Translations under genes and position numbers: made by a program
NCBI GenBank assembly: GCA_942492905.1
Contig: OW818657.1
Span: 5,952,001-6,016,000 of the forward strand
DNA length: 64,000 nt
Source of the DNA: CAIZWU01 sp942492905
Lineage (GTDB): Bacteria > Verrucomicrobiota > Verrucomicrobiia > Verrucomicrobiales > V1-33
Reading direction: 5' to 3'
Shown here: positions 17,548 through 27,652 of the stretch, piece by piece
Layout of the letters: each line of letters starts with the position of its first letter
How positions within the stretch are numbered: the stretch's first letter is position 1
The notes under the pieces: generated by a model
Databases searched by the model: none
What the model was told of the DNA's origin: nothing
Seen by the model: the letters and a program-made list of their open reading frames with translations, nothing else

Positions 17548-20058
17548 TCAGGGCCGGGCCAGCCGGTAGAATTTCTTCTGGGTATCGATCACGTCCAACA
17601 CATGATTGAGGCCCCCGTCCACAAAGGGCACGGCATCGATGGTGATCCACGGGCCCACCGCCAAATTCGTCGTGTATTGCAGTAATAGGTTGGCCGGGGA
17701 GCTGACGGGCCAGGCGAGATCCACTGAATTCCCTGCCAACGGAGTAATCTGCAGGAGCACATTGCCGCTGGCTCCGGTGCCGGCGAACAGATGCACATCA
17801 TCGAGCAGCAGCGAATGGTCATCGGTGACCGCGCCGGTGGCCAACCCTTCAAATTTCACCTCGGCAGTCGTTCCGGCAGCGGTGAAGGTGATGGTCTTGC
17901 GGACGTATGGATTCCCCGGTCCCACCGGATCCTGGCTTTCCGTCAACACTTCCACGCCGTCGATCAGGATCCGGTAAGGGGTCGGCCCGGGGGTATCACC
18001 GTTGCGGGCATTGACCAGATAAGTCAGGGTGTAAGGACTGCCGGCCGTCAGCCCATCCATCATCTGGGAGAGGGACGAGGGGCCTTGGAGAAAGGCGACG
18101 CGGTCCTGAGCGCCGGCGAGGCCGTTGTCGCTGAAGGGTCCGACGGTATCCACATTGATGCCATGGCCCCCGGTAGTGGACCAGCCGGCCACTTCTCCAG
18201 TGTATCCCACCCCGGCGGGGCTGCCGGAAGACTCAAAACTGGGGTTCTTCACCACAAGCTCCCCTTCGCTGACGGGAACGATGCAAATAGCGTCCAGGAG
18301 CAATGAAGCGTCCCCGGCCGCGGTCGTGGAGAATTCGAGCAGGCCTTCCGTAGCCGTGGCGGTGAAGGCCGCATTGAGGAAACTGAAAGGCTGGCCAGCT
18401 CCGGCAGGGACCACTCCAGCAATTGCCGCCAACTCGTTACCGTCGAGGCGGACTTGATAATCCATCGTGCCACCACAACAGCCGCGCGCATTGTAATAAG
18501 CCTGCAGCCAGTAGCGCTGGCCGGACACCAGACCTTTCACTGGCTGGCTGAGGACCTGGGACCCTTGGAGATAGGCGACCTGCCCCCGGTCCGGCACGAG
18601 GCCATTGTCAAAGAACGGCATCGTGTTGTTATTGATGCCGGAGCTGGCAAGGTTGTTGTCCCACGCCATGATGACCCCGGCCCCGATGCCGGGATTCGGT
18701 CCGGTCGATTCAAAACTGGCATTGCGGACGAACGAGGTAACCCCCTCGATCACGATGGTACCATCCACCCCGTCGTGCCCGCCATTATCCTCAATGACAA
18801 TGGTGGTCGTGCCACGGCTGGCGCCTTCGATTTCGGTCGTCAAGGTAGTATCGACAGCCCCCTGAGGAAATGTCAGGGTAACCACCCCATTGAGATCCGC
18901 ATCAACGAAACGCGCCACCCCTTCGTTGATAATCCGGACCGTGACCGTGGACGGGCCGCTTTCGAGACGCTTCGCGGAAACGGTGAAGGAAGCCCGGCCG
19001 CGCGTGCCGGGCCCTACTTCCACCATGGCGGGGCCGACTCTCAGATTGGGAATCGGTTCCACCACCACGCCGGTGACCTGGATGTCATCCAGCAGCACGG
19101 TTTGGTCCCCGGCTGCTGTTTGGGCGAAGCTCAGGACTGCGGTGGTGGCGGCCGCCGTAAAATTCGCGGTCCCGGTGCGGTAGGCCAACACTCCGCCGAC
19201 CGGAGTCACGTCCTGGTCAAAAATCGAGGTTGCATCCACGCTGACATTCAGCCGGGGGGTATTGCCGGTTCTGGCGTTATAGCGGAAGGCGACGGCATAC
19301 GTTTCTCCCACCGCCAGCCCCCTCAGGGTCTGCGAAATGGTCAGGTCACTCTGCAGGAAAGCTGCGTGGTCCTGCTCTGGGATCAGGCCATTGTCAGCAA
19401 AAGGGCCCACCGCATCGTTGACCCCGGCACTACCGGTTCCGGCACCGGTCCAACCTGCCGCCGCCGTCAAGCTTCCCGGGGCCGGAGGGGTGCCGCTGGC
19501 TTCGAAACTGGGATTCATCACCACAATTTGTCCGGCATTGCGCGGGACGAGGCAAACCCCATCAAACAAGCCGGTGGAATCGCCGGTGGAAAGCGTGGTA
19601 AAGGCAAGCGTGCCATCGGCAGCCGCCGGAGTGAAAACCACATTCCGGAAACGGTAGGCCGTCCCTGCTGCGCCCGGCAATACGGCGCTGACCGTATCCA
19701 GCGGGACATCATCCCACTTGGTCGTCAGATCGATCAGACTTCCATTCCGGGAATCGTAGAAATATTGAATCCAATAACTCTGGCCGGGAGTGAGGCCGGA
19801 AATCGCCTGACTCATGGTGGTGCTCCCCTGGATGAAGGCCATCTGCTGCCCGTCCATAACGGGAGTTCCTCCATTGTGGAATGGACCATCCGCCCGGTTC
19901 GTGCCGCTGCCCCCGGTCCAACCATTGATGGGACCATAATGTGGCCAAGTCTCATTGTAGTTTTCTTCAAAACTGGGGTTTGCCACCAACCCCGCCCGGG
20001 CAGTTGTGGCGGCAAGCAGGCAGATCAATCCGACCAGGGAGACAACGCGATTTTTCAT
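17548..20058 (-). CDS. Large secreted protein with four NPSFE repeats and a beta-sandwich insert
   Basis: The 836-residue exported protein (signal peptide ending TTARA, about residue 22) consists of four related units of about 145-160 residues, each opening with NPSFE or NASFE and carrying GPF.DNG, a VAFLQG-like block, SQ..GL..G..Y and a closing LLLD motif. After the second unit there is a roughly 100-residue Calx-beta-like insert (SFTVSAKRLESGPSTVTVRI). The C-terminal 70 residues end in FYRLARP, a tail seen on many verrucomicrobial exoproteins. The repeats look like carbohydrate-binding jelly rolls (DUF642-like); ligand unknown. The ATG at 20058 is preferred to 20070 because it begins the basic n-region (MKNR). 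Confidence 0.75.
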   Translation of the reverse strand: MKNRVVSLVGLICLLAATTARAGLVANPSFEENYNETWPHYGPINGWTGGSGTNRADGPFHNGGTPVMDGQQMAFIQGSTTMSQAISGLTPGQSYWIQYFYDSRNGSLIDLTTKWDDVPLDTVSAVLPGAAGTAYRFRNVVFTPAAADGTLAFTTLSTGDSTGLFDGVCLVPRNAGQIVVMNPSFEASGTPPAPGSLTAAAGWTGAGTGSAGVNDAVGPFADNGLIPEQDHAAFLQSDLTISQTLRGLAVGETYAVAFRYNARTGNTPRLNVSVDATSIFDQDVTPVGGVLAYRTGTANFTAAATTAVLSFAQTAAGDQTVLLDDIQVTGVVVEPIPNLRVGPAMVEVGPGTRGRASFTVSAKRLESGPSTVTVRIINEGVARFVDADLNGVVTLTFPQGAVDTTLTTEIEGASRGTTTIVIEDNGGHDGVDGTIVIEGVTSFVRNASFESTGPNPGIGAGVIMAWDNNLASSGINNNTMPFFDNGLVPDRGQVAYLQGSQVLSQPVKGLVSGQRYWLQAYYNARGCCGGTMDYQVRLDGNELAAIAGVVPAGAGQPFSFLNAAFTATATEGLLEFSTTAAGDASLLLDAICIVPVSEGELVVKNPSFESSGSPAGVGYTGEVAGWSTTGGHGINVDTVGPFSDNGLAGAQDRVAFLQGPSSLSQMMDGLTAGSPYTLTYLVNARNGDTPGPTPYRILIDGVEVLTESQDPVGPGNPYVRKTITFTAAGTTAEVKFEGLATGAVTDDHSLLLDDVHLFAGTGASGNVLLQITPLAGNSVDLAWPVSSPANLLLQYTTNLAVGPWITIDAVPFVDGGLNHVLDVIDTQKKFYRLARP

Positions 20059-20300
20059 GGGTAAAAACAAATAAGGACAGACAGGCCTGCCGGTTTGGCG
20101 GTTCGCCTGAATCTTGTCAAGATTTTCCCGGCATCAGCCTGCCGGAACCCAGCGTCTCTTCCTCGGTCACCCCTAACCACCCCCTTCCGGAAGCCCTCAG
20201 TTTAAAATTGACATATTCCCGCGGATTCAATATCCAACTTGCCGGTGGCTTTATCCGACACCCCGCCCCAGCCTCCCCCTTCCCGGACTTCATTCCTTCC
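20059..20300. other. Divergent promoter region of the two NPSFE genes
   Basis: The 242 bases separate two divergently transcribed paralogous exoprotein genes. No clear sigma-70 or sigma-54 pair, operator or terminator could be assigned by eye. Confidence 0.35.
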
Positions 20301-21428
20301 ATGCGCCCTTCCCCTCTTTCCCTCAAAACAACCCTGACTGCATTGTTCCTGACCGGAGCCCCGCTGTTTGCCGCCTCCATTACGATTCAAAATCCCAGTT
20401 TCCAGGCTCAGGATTTCCCCAGCTTTCCGGGTTATCTGGGCGGTGCGAACCCCGCGACCATCACTGGCTGGGGCACCACGGGAGGAGCCGGAATCAATGG
20501 CAACGACATCGTAGCCGGCACGCCCTTCGCGGACAATGGTGCGATCCCGGATGGGTCGCGCGTCGCTTTTATTCAAGGAGGAGGCAGCCTGAGCCAGACC
20601 GTCACCGGCCTCACCGCCGGGAAACAATACTGGCTGCAGGGTTACGTCAACTCCCGCGGACCCGGTGCCTCCCCCCTCGGCAGTATGCCGGCGGTCGGGG
20701 TTTCCTTCGGCGGCACCCCGATCCTGCCCGCCCAGCCCATCCCTTCCGTGGGAGGCGCCAATGCCTATCATAAGGTGAACATCCCGTTCACCGCCGCAGC
20801 CACCAGTGGTGAAATCCTCATCAGCTCCGCGCCCTTTGCCGGGGGAGACGTCGCCCTGGTGATCGATGGTATCACTCTGATCCAGCGGGACGCCGGCGAG
20901 GTCGTGGTCTTCAACCCCAGCTTTGAAGCCAGCGGCACCGGGCTCAGTTTCCCCGGCTATCTCCCCAATATTGCCGGCTGGACCCGCACTCTCGGAGTCG
21001 GCGGCAATAGTGCCGTCAATACCGCAGGCGGCCCCTTCAGCAATAGCTTCACTCCCGAGGGACTGAACCATGCGGTGCTGCAAAATGAAGCCTCGCTTTC
21101 CCAGGAACTCTCCGGTGTGGTCATCGGCAACAGCTACCGGCTGACGCTCGATTACTACGGCCGGGACGGCATCGCCCCTACCGGCCTGATCACGATCGAC
21201 AGCAAAACCGCCCTGAGCGGGCTCATCCCCAACGGCGGCGGCCAACTCTCCCTCACCTACGATTTTGTCGCGGACAGCAGCAACCCAACCCTGAGCATCG
21301 CCAACCTCGGAGTCGGCGCGGACAGCTCCCTGCTTTTTGACAACATCTCGCTCCGTGCCATCCCCGAACCAGGCAGCAGCCTCCTGGCTCTGCTCGGCAC
21401 CGCCCTGTTATACCGCCGCCGCCGTTGA
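20301..21428 (+). CDS. PEP-CTERM sorted exoprotein with two NPSF repeats
   Basis: The 375-residue protein has a signal peptide (cleavage near APLFAA), two NPSF-type units (starting near residues 29 and 206) and a C-terminal PEP-CTERM tail: PEP, a hydrophobic helix (SSLLALLGTALLY) and RRRR. PEP-CTERM is the sorting signal cut by an exosortase in exopolysaccharide-producing bacteria; no exosortase gene lies in this window. The repeats match those of the divergent gene at 17548. The frame is open from 19941, but the ATG at 20301 gives the signal peptide. Confidence 0.88.
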   Translation: MRPSPLSLKTTLTALFLTGAPLFAASITIQNPSFQAQDFPSFPGYLGGANPATITGWGTTGGAGINGNDIVAGTPFADNGAIPDGSRVAFIQGGGSLSQTVTGLTAGKQYWLQGYVNSRGPGASPLGSMPAVGVSFGGTPILPAQPIPSVGGANAYHKVNIPFTAAATSGEILISSAPFAGGDVALVIDGITLIQRDAGEVVVFNPSFEASGTGLSFPGYLPNIAGWTRTLGVGGNSAVNTAGGPFSNSFTPEGLNHAVLQNEASLSQELSGVVIGNSYRLTLDYYGRDGIAPTGLITIDSKTALSGLIPNGGGQLSLTYDFVADSSNPTLSIANLGVGADSSLLFDNISLRAIPEPGSSLLALLGTALLYRRRR

Positions 21429-21529
21429 TTCCAGGTCCACGGTGTTGCCTGTCTGAAGCGGTCCCATTGTCTGCGACGGATGATTTGACCAGCCAGCCAC
21501 CGGTTGGCCCGCCCCCTTAACCCCTGAGT

Positions 21530-24500
21530 ATGCCCCCCCTCCTCCGCTGGCTGATCCCGGCTGTGGCGGTGTTTTCCAGTGCCCTGGCAGCCAATGCCGC
21601 ACCGGACAGCGTCGTCACGCTGAACGAAATCTTCTACCACCCGCCAGACCCGCTGCCGCCCGCCACGACAGCGGCCCCGGAGTGGGTTGAATTGCATAAC
21701 CAGATGTCCATCCGGGTTGATCTCGGAGGCTGGTCCCTGCAAGGAGGAATCGACTACACTTTCCCCGAAGGCACCGTGATGGAACCGGGTGCCTACCTTG
21801 TTATCTCGGCTGTCGCGGGCAGTCCCCCGGGGGCGTTGGGCCCGGTCGCCGGAAAGCTGGACAATGCTGGCGAGGAAATCCGTCTCCACGAACGTTGGGG
21901 CCGGATGATGGACAGCCTCAGCTATAGCGATGAAGGAGCCTGGCCCTCAACTCCTGACGGCGGTGGCCCTTCCTTGGCCAAACGGGCTCCAGACGACGGC
22001 AGCGGTCCCGCGTTATCATGGATGGCCAGCACCACCCCGGGCGGTACGCCGGGAGCAGAAAATTTCCCAGTCGCCGCAGAAACGGCCCCGCGGGTGTTAT
22101 TCAATGCCGGAGGCAGTTGGAAATATGAACCTACCGGCACCGATCCCGGCCCGGACTGGGCGCAACCGGTTGGTTTTTCCGACGCAGCCTGGACCACCGC
22201 AAACGCCCCCCTCGGCACTGCCAACCCGCTCACTCCGCCTGCCCCGGTCACCGTTCTCCCCGGAGGGCGCCCGGCCTATTTCTTCCGTAAATCCTTCGCC
22301 TGGAGCGGCACCATGCCCCATCCCCGGCTGCTCCTGACCGGCATCCTGAAAGGAACCGTGGAATGTTATTTCAATGGCATCCTCGTCGCCACGGAAACCT
22401 CCAGTCAAACCACCGGCCTCTCCATCAATGCCACCGGTCTCCTGCCGGGGGCCAACCTGGTGGCCCTGAAACTCACCCCGGCCTCGGCCCCGGCCTCGCC
22501 CGACGTCGTCCTCGACCTCGCCGCCAGCCTGCTGGATGGCAACACTGCGGTAGCCCCCGCGCTCGCCCCCACTCTGCCGGGCACGGTGGTGGTCAATGAA
22601 ATTTCCTATCATGCGCGTCCCACCTACGCCAATCCCGCCGCCGCCATCGCCTTTGCGGAAAATCCCGCGGAATGGATTGAATTGCACAACCCCGGCACGC
22701 TGCCGGTAGATCTCTCCGACTGGCGGCTCAGCGATGCCGTCGATTATGCCTTTCCCGCAGGCACCCAGCTGGCCGCAGGCGGGTTCCTCGTGGTGGATCA
22801 CACCCAATTCAGCGGGACTCTGGCCAATCGCGGCGACCGCCTGCGGCTGCGTGATGCCACGGATGCCTTGATCGATGAGGTGCCTTACCTCGATGATGGA
22901 CGCTGGCCCGAGCTGGCGGATGGCGGCGGCTCCACCCTGGAACTTATCAATCCCCGGGCGGACCGACGCCAGCCTGAATCCTGGGCCGCCAGCGACGAAA
23001 CGGGCCGCTCCGCGTGGCAGACCATCACTTACCGGGCCACCGGCGCAGAGCCCACCGGCAGCAACAATCCTGACATCTGGCACGAGTTCCTGCTGGGCTT
23101 TCTTGATGGCGGCGAGGCCCTGATTGATGACGTGTCCGTGGTGGAAGACCCCGACACCACGAAGCTCCAACTCATCCAGAATGGTTCCTTCGAGGGCGAC
23201 ACCATCGGCCTCGGCGCTGCAAAATGGCGGCTCCTCGGGACCCACAAAACCAGCAAGGTGGCGGCCCATCCGGATGGGCCCGGCAAGGTCTTGCACCTCG
23301 CTGCGACTGCCGCGGCCGAACACACTTACAATACCGCCTCCACCACCCTGGTGGGGAACCGCGCCCTCAACCCAGCCAAAACCTACGAAATATCCTTCAA
23401 GGCCAAATGGCTGGCCGGCTCCCCCCAGCTCAACTCCCGGCTGTATCTCAACCGCGCCGCCCGCACCACCATCCTCTCCCAGCCTGCCCTGACCGGAACG
23501 CCCGGCAGCGTGAATGGCCGGCGCCTCGCCAATGCCGGCCCTGCTTGCGAAGGATTGCGTCATAGCCCGCTGGTCCCGGCCGCCTCACTGCCGGTAAGGG
23601 TCAGTCTATCCATCGCCGATCCTGACGGCCTCGCGGAGGTCACTCTGTTTTACAGTCTGAATCAGGGCGCCTGGCAGCGCACCTCCATGGGTGGTGATGG
23701 CACCGGACGTTATTTTGGGGTTTTGCCGGGACAGGTCACCGGAGCCCAGGTTCAATTCTATGTTCAAGCCACCGACCGGGCCGGCGCCACTTCGCTTATC
23801 CCGGAGGGCGGACCGGCCTCGCGGGCGATTTACAAAGTTGGGGATGGCGGGACCAGCACCCAGACCGTGCGCAATAAAATGCGTCTGCTGATGAATGCCG
23901 CCGACGCGGCCGAACTCCACAACCCCATCCATGGGGTCTCCAACTTCCGCTGGCCCTGCACCGTTATCTACAATGACCGCGGGGTCTGGTATAACGCCAA
24001 AGTGCGGCTGCGCTCCGCGCCCTTCGGCCGGCAGGGAAACCGGGCGGGCTGGAACATCCAATTCGGGCCCGAACATCCCTTCCGCGGCGTGCAGACCAGC
24101 ATCGTGATCGATGGCGCCTTCAATATGCCAAAAGGCGACGGCACCGGCTGGTTGGAAAACTCCCTCGGTCCCAGCGTGAACGAAATGCTCTATCAGGCCA
24201 TCGCCAACCGCGCCGGGGATATTCCGGCGACCTACGATGACGTAGTCTATTTCCAAACCCCGCGCTCCACCGAAGGCAACCGCCGTGCCCAGCTCAAGAT
24301 GACGCGATTCAATCCTTCCTACCTGGAGGAAACCTTTGCGGACGGCGCGGAGGGCACCCTCTTCAAACAGGAACTAATCTACTTCCCCACCACAACCGTG
24401 GACGGCAATGTGGAAAGCCTCAAAAACGCCTACAATTCGGTGCGCGACACGGAGATCCGGAGCTTCGGCGGAGCCAAGGAAGGCTGGCGCTGGAACTATC

Positions 24501-26101
24501 TGCTGCAGACCAATGCGGACCGCGACGACTTTTCCCGCCTCATCGCCCTCGGCCAGGCTTTCGACTCCTCCTCCGCCAATCTCTATGCAGCCACTTCCAC
24601 CGCGATGGATATGGAGAATTGGACGCGCGTTTTTGCCCTCACCGCGCTGACCGGCCTGGCCGACACCTACAACAACGGCCTCGCCCATAACATTCAACTC
24701 TACGTCCGCCCTTCCGACCAAAAGGTGCTGCTTTTCCCATGGGACCAGGACCACGCCTTTTATTATGGGACGAATTCAAACATCTTTGGTTCGGGCTCCC
24801 ACCGTTTCGCTGCGGTGCTCAATCTGGCACAAAACCGCCGCCTCTTTGCCGGGCATCTGAGGCACCTCTGCCAGACCGCGTTCACCAACACCACGCTGGA
24901 TCCTGTCATCAATCACCTCAGTTCCTCCATCGTGGCCGACCGGGCGCAATATGCGGCCAACCTCCGGACCTGGGTCGCGGCCCGCCGCACTTATGTCCTG
25001 GGTCAGATTACGACCCAGTTCCCCACGGTGGCCTTCGCGATTACGACCGGCAGCGGCTTGGATTTCACCACCACCCAGCCTGCCGCCACCCTCTCCGGGA
25101 CCGGCTGGATCGACGTGCATGAAATCCGTGTTTCCCGGAATGGGGCTCCCGCCGAAGCTGCCCCGGTGACCTGGCTGAACGGCCAGACCTGGCAACTCAT
25201 CCTCCCCGTCACCGCCGGTGCCAATGCCTTCATTTTAACTGCGGTGAATCATGACGGCGCGATTGTGGGCACGGACAGCATCACGGTCACCAACCTCGGC
25301 ACGGTCGAACCGGCGGCGGCGGCCAATCTGGTTATTTCCGAAATCAACTACCATCCGGCCGGATCAGGGGCGGAGGAATTCATCGAGCTGCGCAACATCG
25401 GCACCCGGACCGTGGACCTGACCGGCGTCCGCTTCACCGAAGGCCTCCTGTTTGGTTTTACCGGCAGTGCCATCACCACCCTGGCTCCGGGCCAGCGTGT
25501 GCTGGCGGTGGAAAACGCCGCGGCCTTTACCGCCCGCTATGGAGCTGGCCTGCCGGTGGCCGGGGCATTCACGCCAGGCAGTGCTCTTTCAAACGATGGC
25601 GACCGCGTGGTGCTGCGCGACCGGGCCGACGCCGTCATCGCGGCTTTCAGCTATGGGGACCAACTGCCCTGGCCGCCTGAAGCTGATGGCGGGGGCTGGA
25701 CGCTCACTCTGATCCGCCCGGAATTGCGGCCCGATCCCTCCCTGGCCGCCAGCTGGCGGCCCAGCCGCCTGACTGGCGGCAGTCCCGGCACCGGCGATGA
25801 GCTTGCAGCCGGCAGTTACCCCTCTCTGGCCGATTACGCCTTCACCGCCCTGCCTGCGGTCACGACGGCGCCGGATGGCCGGATGCTGATCACCTGGAGT
25901 GAGCGTCTCGGGGCTGATGGCGTGCGCCTTTGGCCCGAAAGCTCCCCCGATCTCAATACCTGGACCCCGGATCCCACGGACGGCACCGGGTTGGAACACC
26001 TCAGTGCCTCCTCCGCCAATGGCTCCCGCACCATCACCGCGATCGTCCCAGGCGGATCTTCCACCGGCAGATTTGTGCGCTTCCGGATCACAACACGCTA
26101 G
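21530..26101 (+). CDS. Giant exoprotein with three lamin-tail domains and a CotH kinase domain
   Basis: The 1523-residue exported protein (signal peptide 1-24) carries lamin-tail domains near 28-140, 345-460 and 1265-1385, each with the pattern NEI.YHP then WVELHN or FIELRN and a later DGG. A jelly-roll region (190-330) and an NGSFEGD carbohydrate-binding-like unit (about 545-650) lie between them. The CotH-type kinase region spans about 780-1110, with FRWPCTVIYN, AKVRLR and FPWDQDHAF. CotH proteins are secreted protein kinases of spore coats; the partners in Verrucomicrobia are unknown. It follows the PEP-CTERM gene by 101 bases. Confidence 0.85.
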   Translation: MPPLLRWLIPAVAVFSSALAANAAPDSVVTLNEIFYHPPDPLPPATTAAPEWVELHNQMSIRVDLGGWSLQGGIDYTFPEGTVMEPGAYLVISAVAGSPPGALGPVAGKLDNAGEEIRLHERWGRMMDSLSYSDEGAWPSTPDGGGPSLAKRAPDDGSGPALSWMASTTPGGTPGAENFPVAAETAPRVLFNAGGSWKYEPTGTDPGPDWAQPVGFSDAAWTTANAPLGTANPLTPPAPVTVLPGGRPAYFFRKSFAWSGTMPHPRLLLTGILKGTVECYFNGILVATETSSQTTGLSINATGLLPGANLVALKLTPASAPASPDVVLDLAASLLDGNTAVAPALAPTLPGTVVVNEISYHARPTYANPAAAIAFAENPAEWIELHNPGTLPVDLSDWRLSDAVDYAFPAGTQLAAGGFLVVDHTQFSGTLANRGDRLRLRDATDALIDEVPYLDDGRWPELADGGGSTLELINPRADRRQPESWAASDETGRSAWQTITYRATGAEPTGSNNPDIWHEFLLGFLDGGEALIDDVSVVEDPDTTKLQLIQNGSFEGDTIGLGAAKWRLLGTHKTSKVAAHPDGPGKVLHLAATAAAEHTYNTASTTLVGNRALNPAKTYEISFKAKWLAGSPQLNSRLYLNRAARTTILSQPALTGTPGSVNGRRLANAGPACEGLRHSPLVPAASLPVRVSLSIADPDGLAEVTLFYSLNQGAWQRTSMGGDGTGRYFGVLPGQVTGAQVQFYVQATDRAGATSLIPEGGPASRAIYKVGDGGTSTQTVRNKMRLLMNAADAAELHNPIHGVSNFRWPCTVIYNDRGVWYNAKVRLRSAPFGRQGNRAGWNIQFGPEHPFRGVQTSIVIDGAFNMPKGDGTGWLENSLGPSVNEMLYQAIANRAGDIPATYDDVVYFQTPRSTEGNRRAQLKMTRFNPSYLEETFADGAEGTLFKQELIYFPTTTVDGNVESLKNAYNSVRDTEIRSFGGAKEGWRWNYLLQTNADRDDFSRLIALGQAFDSSSANLYAATSTAMDMENWTRVFALTALTGLADTYNNGLAHNIQLYVRPSDQKVLLFPWDQDHAFYYGTNSNIFGSGSHRFAAVLNLAQNRRLFAGHLRHLCQTAFTNTTLDPVINHLSSSIVADRAQYAANLRTWVAARRTYVLGQITTQFPTVAFAITTGSGLDFTTTQPAATLSGTGWIDVHEIRVSRNGAPAEAAPVTWLNGQTWQLILPVTAGANAFILTAVNHDGAIVGTDSITVTNLGTVEPAAAANLVISEINYHPAGSGAEEFIELRNIGTRTVDLTGVRFTEGLLFGFTGSAITTLAPGQRVLAVENAAAFTARYGAGLPVAGAFTPGSALSNDGDRVVLRDRADAVIAAFSYGDQLPWPPEADGGGWTLTLIRPELRPDPSLAASWRPSRLTGGSPGTGDELAAGSYPSLADYAFTALPAVTTAPDGRMLITWSERLGADGVRLWPESSPDLNTWTPDPTDGTGLEHLSASSANGSRTITAIVPGGSSTGRFVRFRITTR

Positions 26102-26153
26102 CAGGAAATCCGGCAAGGCCCGTCCGGGCGGTACGGATCATCCAAACGCCCCG

Positions 26154-27548
26154 TCACTGCCTTGCTGCCTTGAGCAAGCCGCCAAGCTTCGCCCGCTCGC
26201 CCTCAAAAGCCGGATCGTCGGCCAGGTTGGTGTATTCCTTTGGATCCTTATCGTGGTCGTAAAGCTCAATCCCGGCTCCGCCGTCCTGCCACTCGGTATA
26301 GCGCCAGCGGTCCGTCCTCACACTTCGCCCGAAGACCCACTCCCCATTCTTTTTGCCGCGCTGCGTCTGGGTAAAGGCGGGGCGGGCCCAGGCCGCACCC
26401 GGATCATCCAGCAGAGGACGCAAGCTGGCCCCTTGGAGGTTGGCCGGACCCTTCAGCCCTGCCAGATCAGCTAGGGTGGGGTAGAGATCGATCAATTCCA
26501 CGGTAGCCCTGGTCACCCCTCCCCGGGCTTTGGTGCCTGGCGCGGCGATGATGAAGGGCACCCGCGCCGCTTCCTCAAAACAGGTCTGCTTTTGCCAGAG
26601 TCCATGCTCGCCGAGATGATAGCCATGATCGCTCCAGAAGACGATGATGGTTTTGTCCCGGAGCTTCAGGCGGTCGAGGGAATCGAGCACCCGGCCAATC
26701 TGGGTATCGGCAAAGGAAATGCAGGCCCAATAGGCCCGGCGGAGCAGGCGGCGTTGTTCATCAGTCAGGTTTTTTGCCTGGTGACCAGCCAGGGCCATCA
26801 GCGGGATGTCATCGCTGTCGCCGGGCTTTACGTCAGCCAACGGAATCCGGTCCGCCGGTGGATAGAGATCAAAGTATTTTTTCGGAGCCACATAGGGCGT
26901 GTGCGGTTTGTAGAAACCGACCGCGAGGAAGAACGGCTGATCCTTCTTTTCCTCCATCAGACGGATCGCTTCATCCGCGACTTTACCGTCGGTGTGGTCG
27001 GAATCACTGCCCTCCGCCGCCAGCCATGAGAGCGACGCCCCAAAGTTCATCGGTTTTCCGGTGTATTGGATAATGTCTGGTTCATCGGTCAGCTTGTCAC
27101 GGCCGGCTGGATTGACCGCAAGATCCCAGGAAGGCGCGTCATCCAGCCCCGGAGTGCCGATCTGCCCCGGATTTCCATAATGATAAATTTTTCCCACGCG
27201 GGCGCTGAACCAGCCGTTGTTTTTGAACAATTGGCTCAGGGTCACCACTTCCGGCAAACCTTCCCGGAAGTGGTATTGCAGATCGGCGACCTTGGTGCGG
27301 TCGGGCCGCAGCCCGGTCATGATGGAGGAACGGCTGGGGCTGCAGAGCGGGAACTGGCAATAAGCCCGTTCGAACTTCACCCCCTGGGAGGCCAGCCGGT
27401 CAATGTTCGGTGTTTTGACCAGCGGGTGGCCATAACATCCAAGATCGTTGTTCATGTCATCGACTGCGATGAAAAGCACATTGGGGCGCTCCGCGGCAGA
27501 CAGGACCGTGGACCAGACGAGGAGAAGGGAAAGCAGACGGAGGATCAT
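26154..27548 (-). CDS. Secreted sulfatase, iduronate-2-sulfatase-like
   Basis: The 464-residue enzyme hydrolyses sulfate esters, probably from sulfated polysaccharide. A signal peptide (1-18) precedes RPNVLFIAVDDMNNDLG, which holds the metal-binding Asp pair. The active-site motif CSPSR (Cys69-Arg73) is the cysteine type that must be converted to formylglycine by a separate enzyme, not seen in this window. FYKPHTPYVAPKKYFDLYP resembles iduronate-2-sulfatases. The frame is open to 27641, but ATG 27548 gives a clean signal peptide. It is convergent with the CotH gene. Confidence 0.92.
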   Translation of the reverse strand: MILRLLSLLLVWSTVLSAAERPNVLFIAVDDMNNDLGCYGHPLVKTPNIDRLASQGVKFERAYCQFPLCSPSRSSIMTGLRPDRTKVADLQYHFREGLPEVVTLSQLFKNNGWFSARVGKIYHYGNPGQIGTPGLDDAPSWDLAVNPAGRDKLTDEPDIIQYTGKPMNFGASLSWLAAEGSDSDHTDGKVADEAIRLMEEKKDQPFFLAVGFYKPHTPYVAPKKYFDLYPPADRIPLADVKPGDSDDIPLMALAGHQAKNLTDEQRRLLRRAYWACISFADTQIGRVLDSLDRLKLRDKTIIVFWSDHGYHLGEHGLWQKQTCFEEAARVPFIIAAPGTKARGGVTRATVELIDLYPTLADLAGLKGPANLQGASLRPLLDDPGAAWARPAFTQTQRGKKNGEWVFGRSVRTDRWRYTEWQDGGAGIELYDHDKDPKEYTNLADDPAFEGERAKLGGLLKAARQ

Positions 27549-27652
27549 GGCGTAGGGGCAACACGGGGTGAACCGGCACCAGCCAAGCCATCCGGCTGTA
27601 GTCTGCCAAGGATTATTCCACCCGGGAATGCGGTGCCTCACGGCCGCGCTTT

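Noticed and set aside
18454..20064. A 536-residue plus-strand frame opposite the NPSFE protein
   Set aside because: Antisense to a signal-peptide exoprotein with recognisable repeats; composition is shadow-like.
22097..23563. A 488-residue minus-strand frame opposite the CotH protein
   Set aside because: Antisense to lamin-tail domains and rich in Gly and Ile/Val patterns typical of shadow frames.
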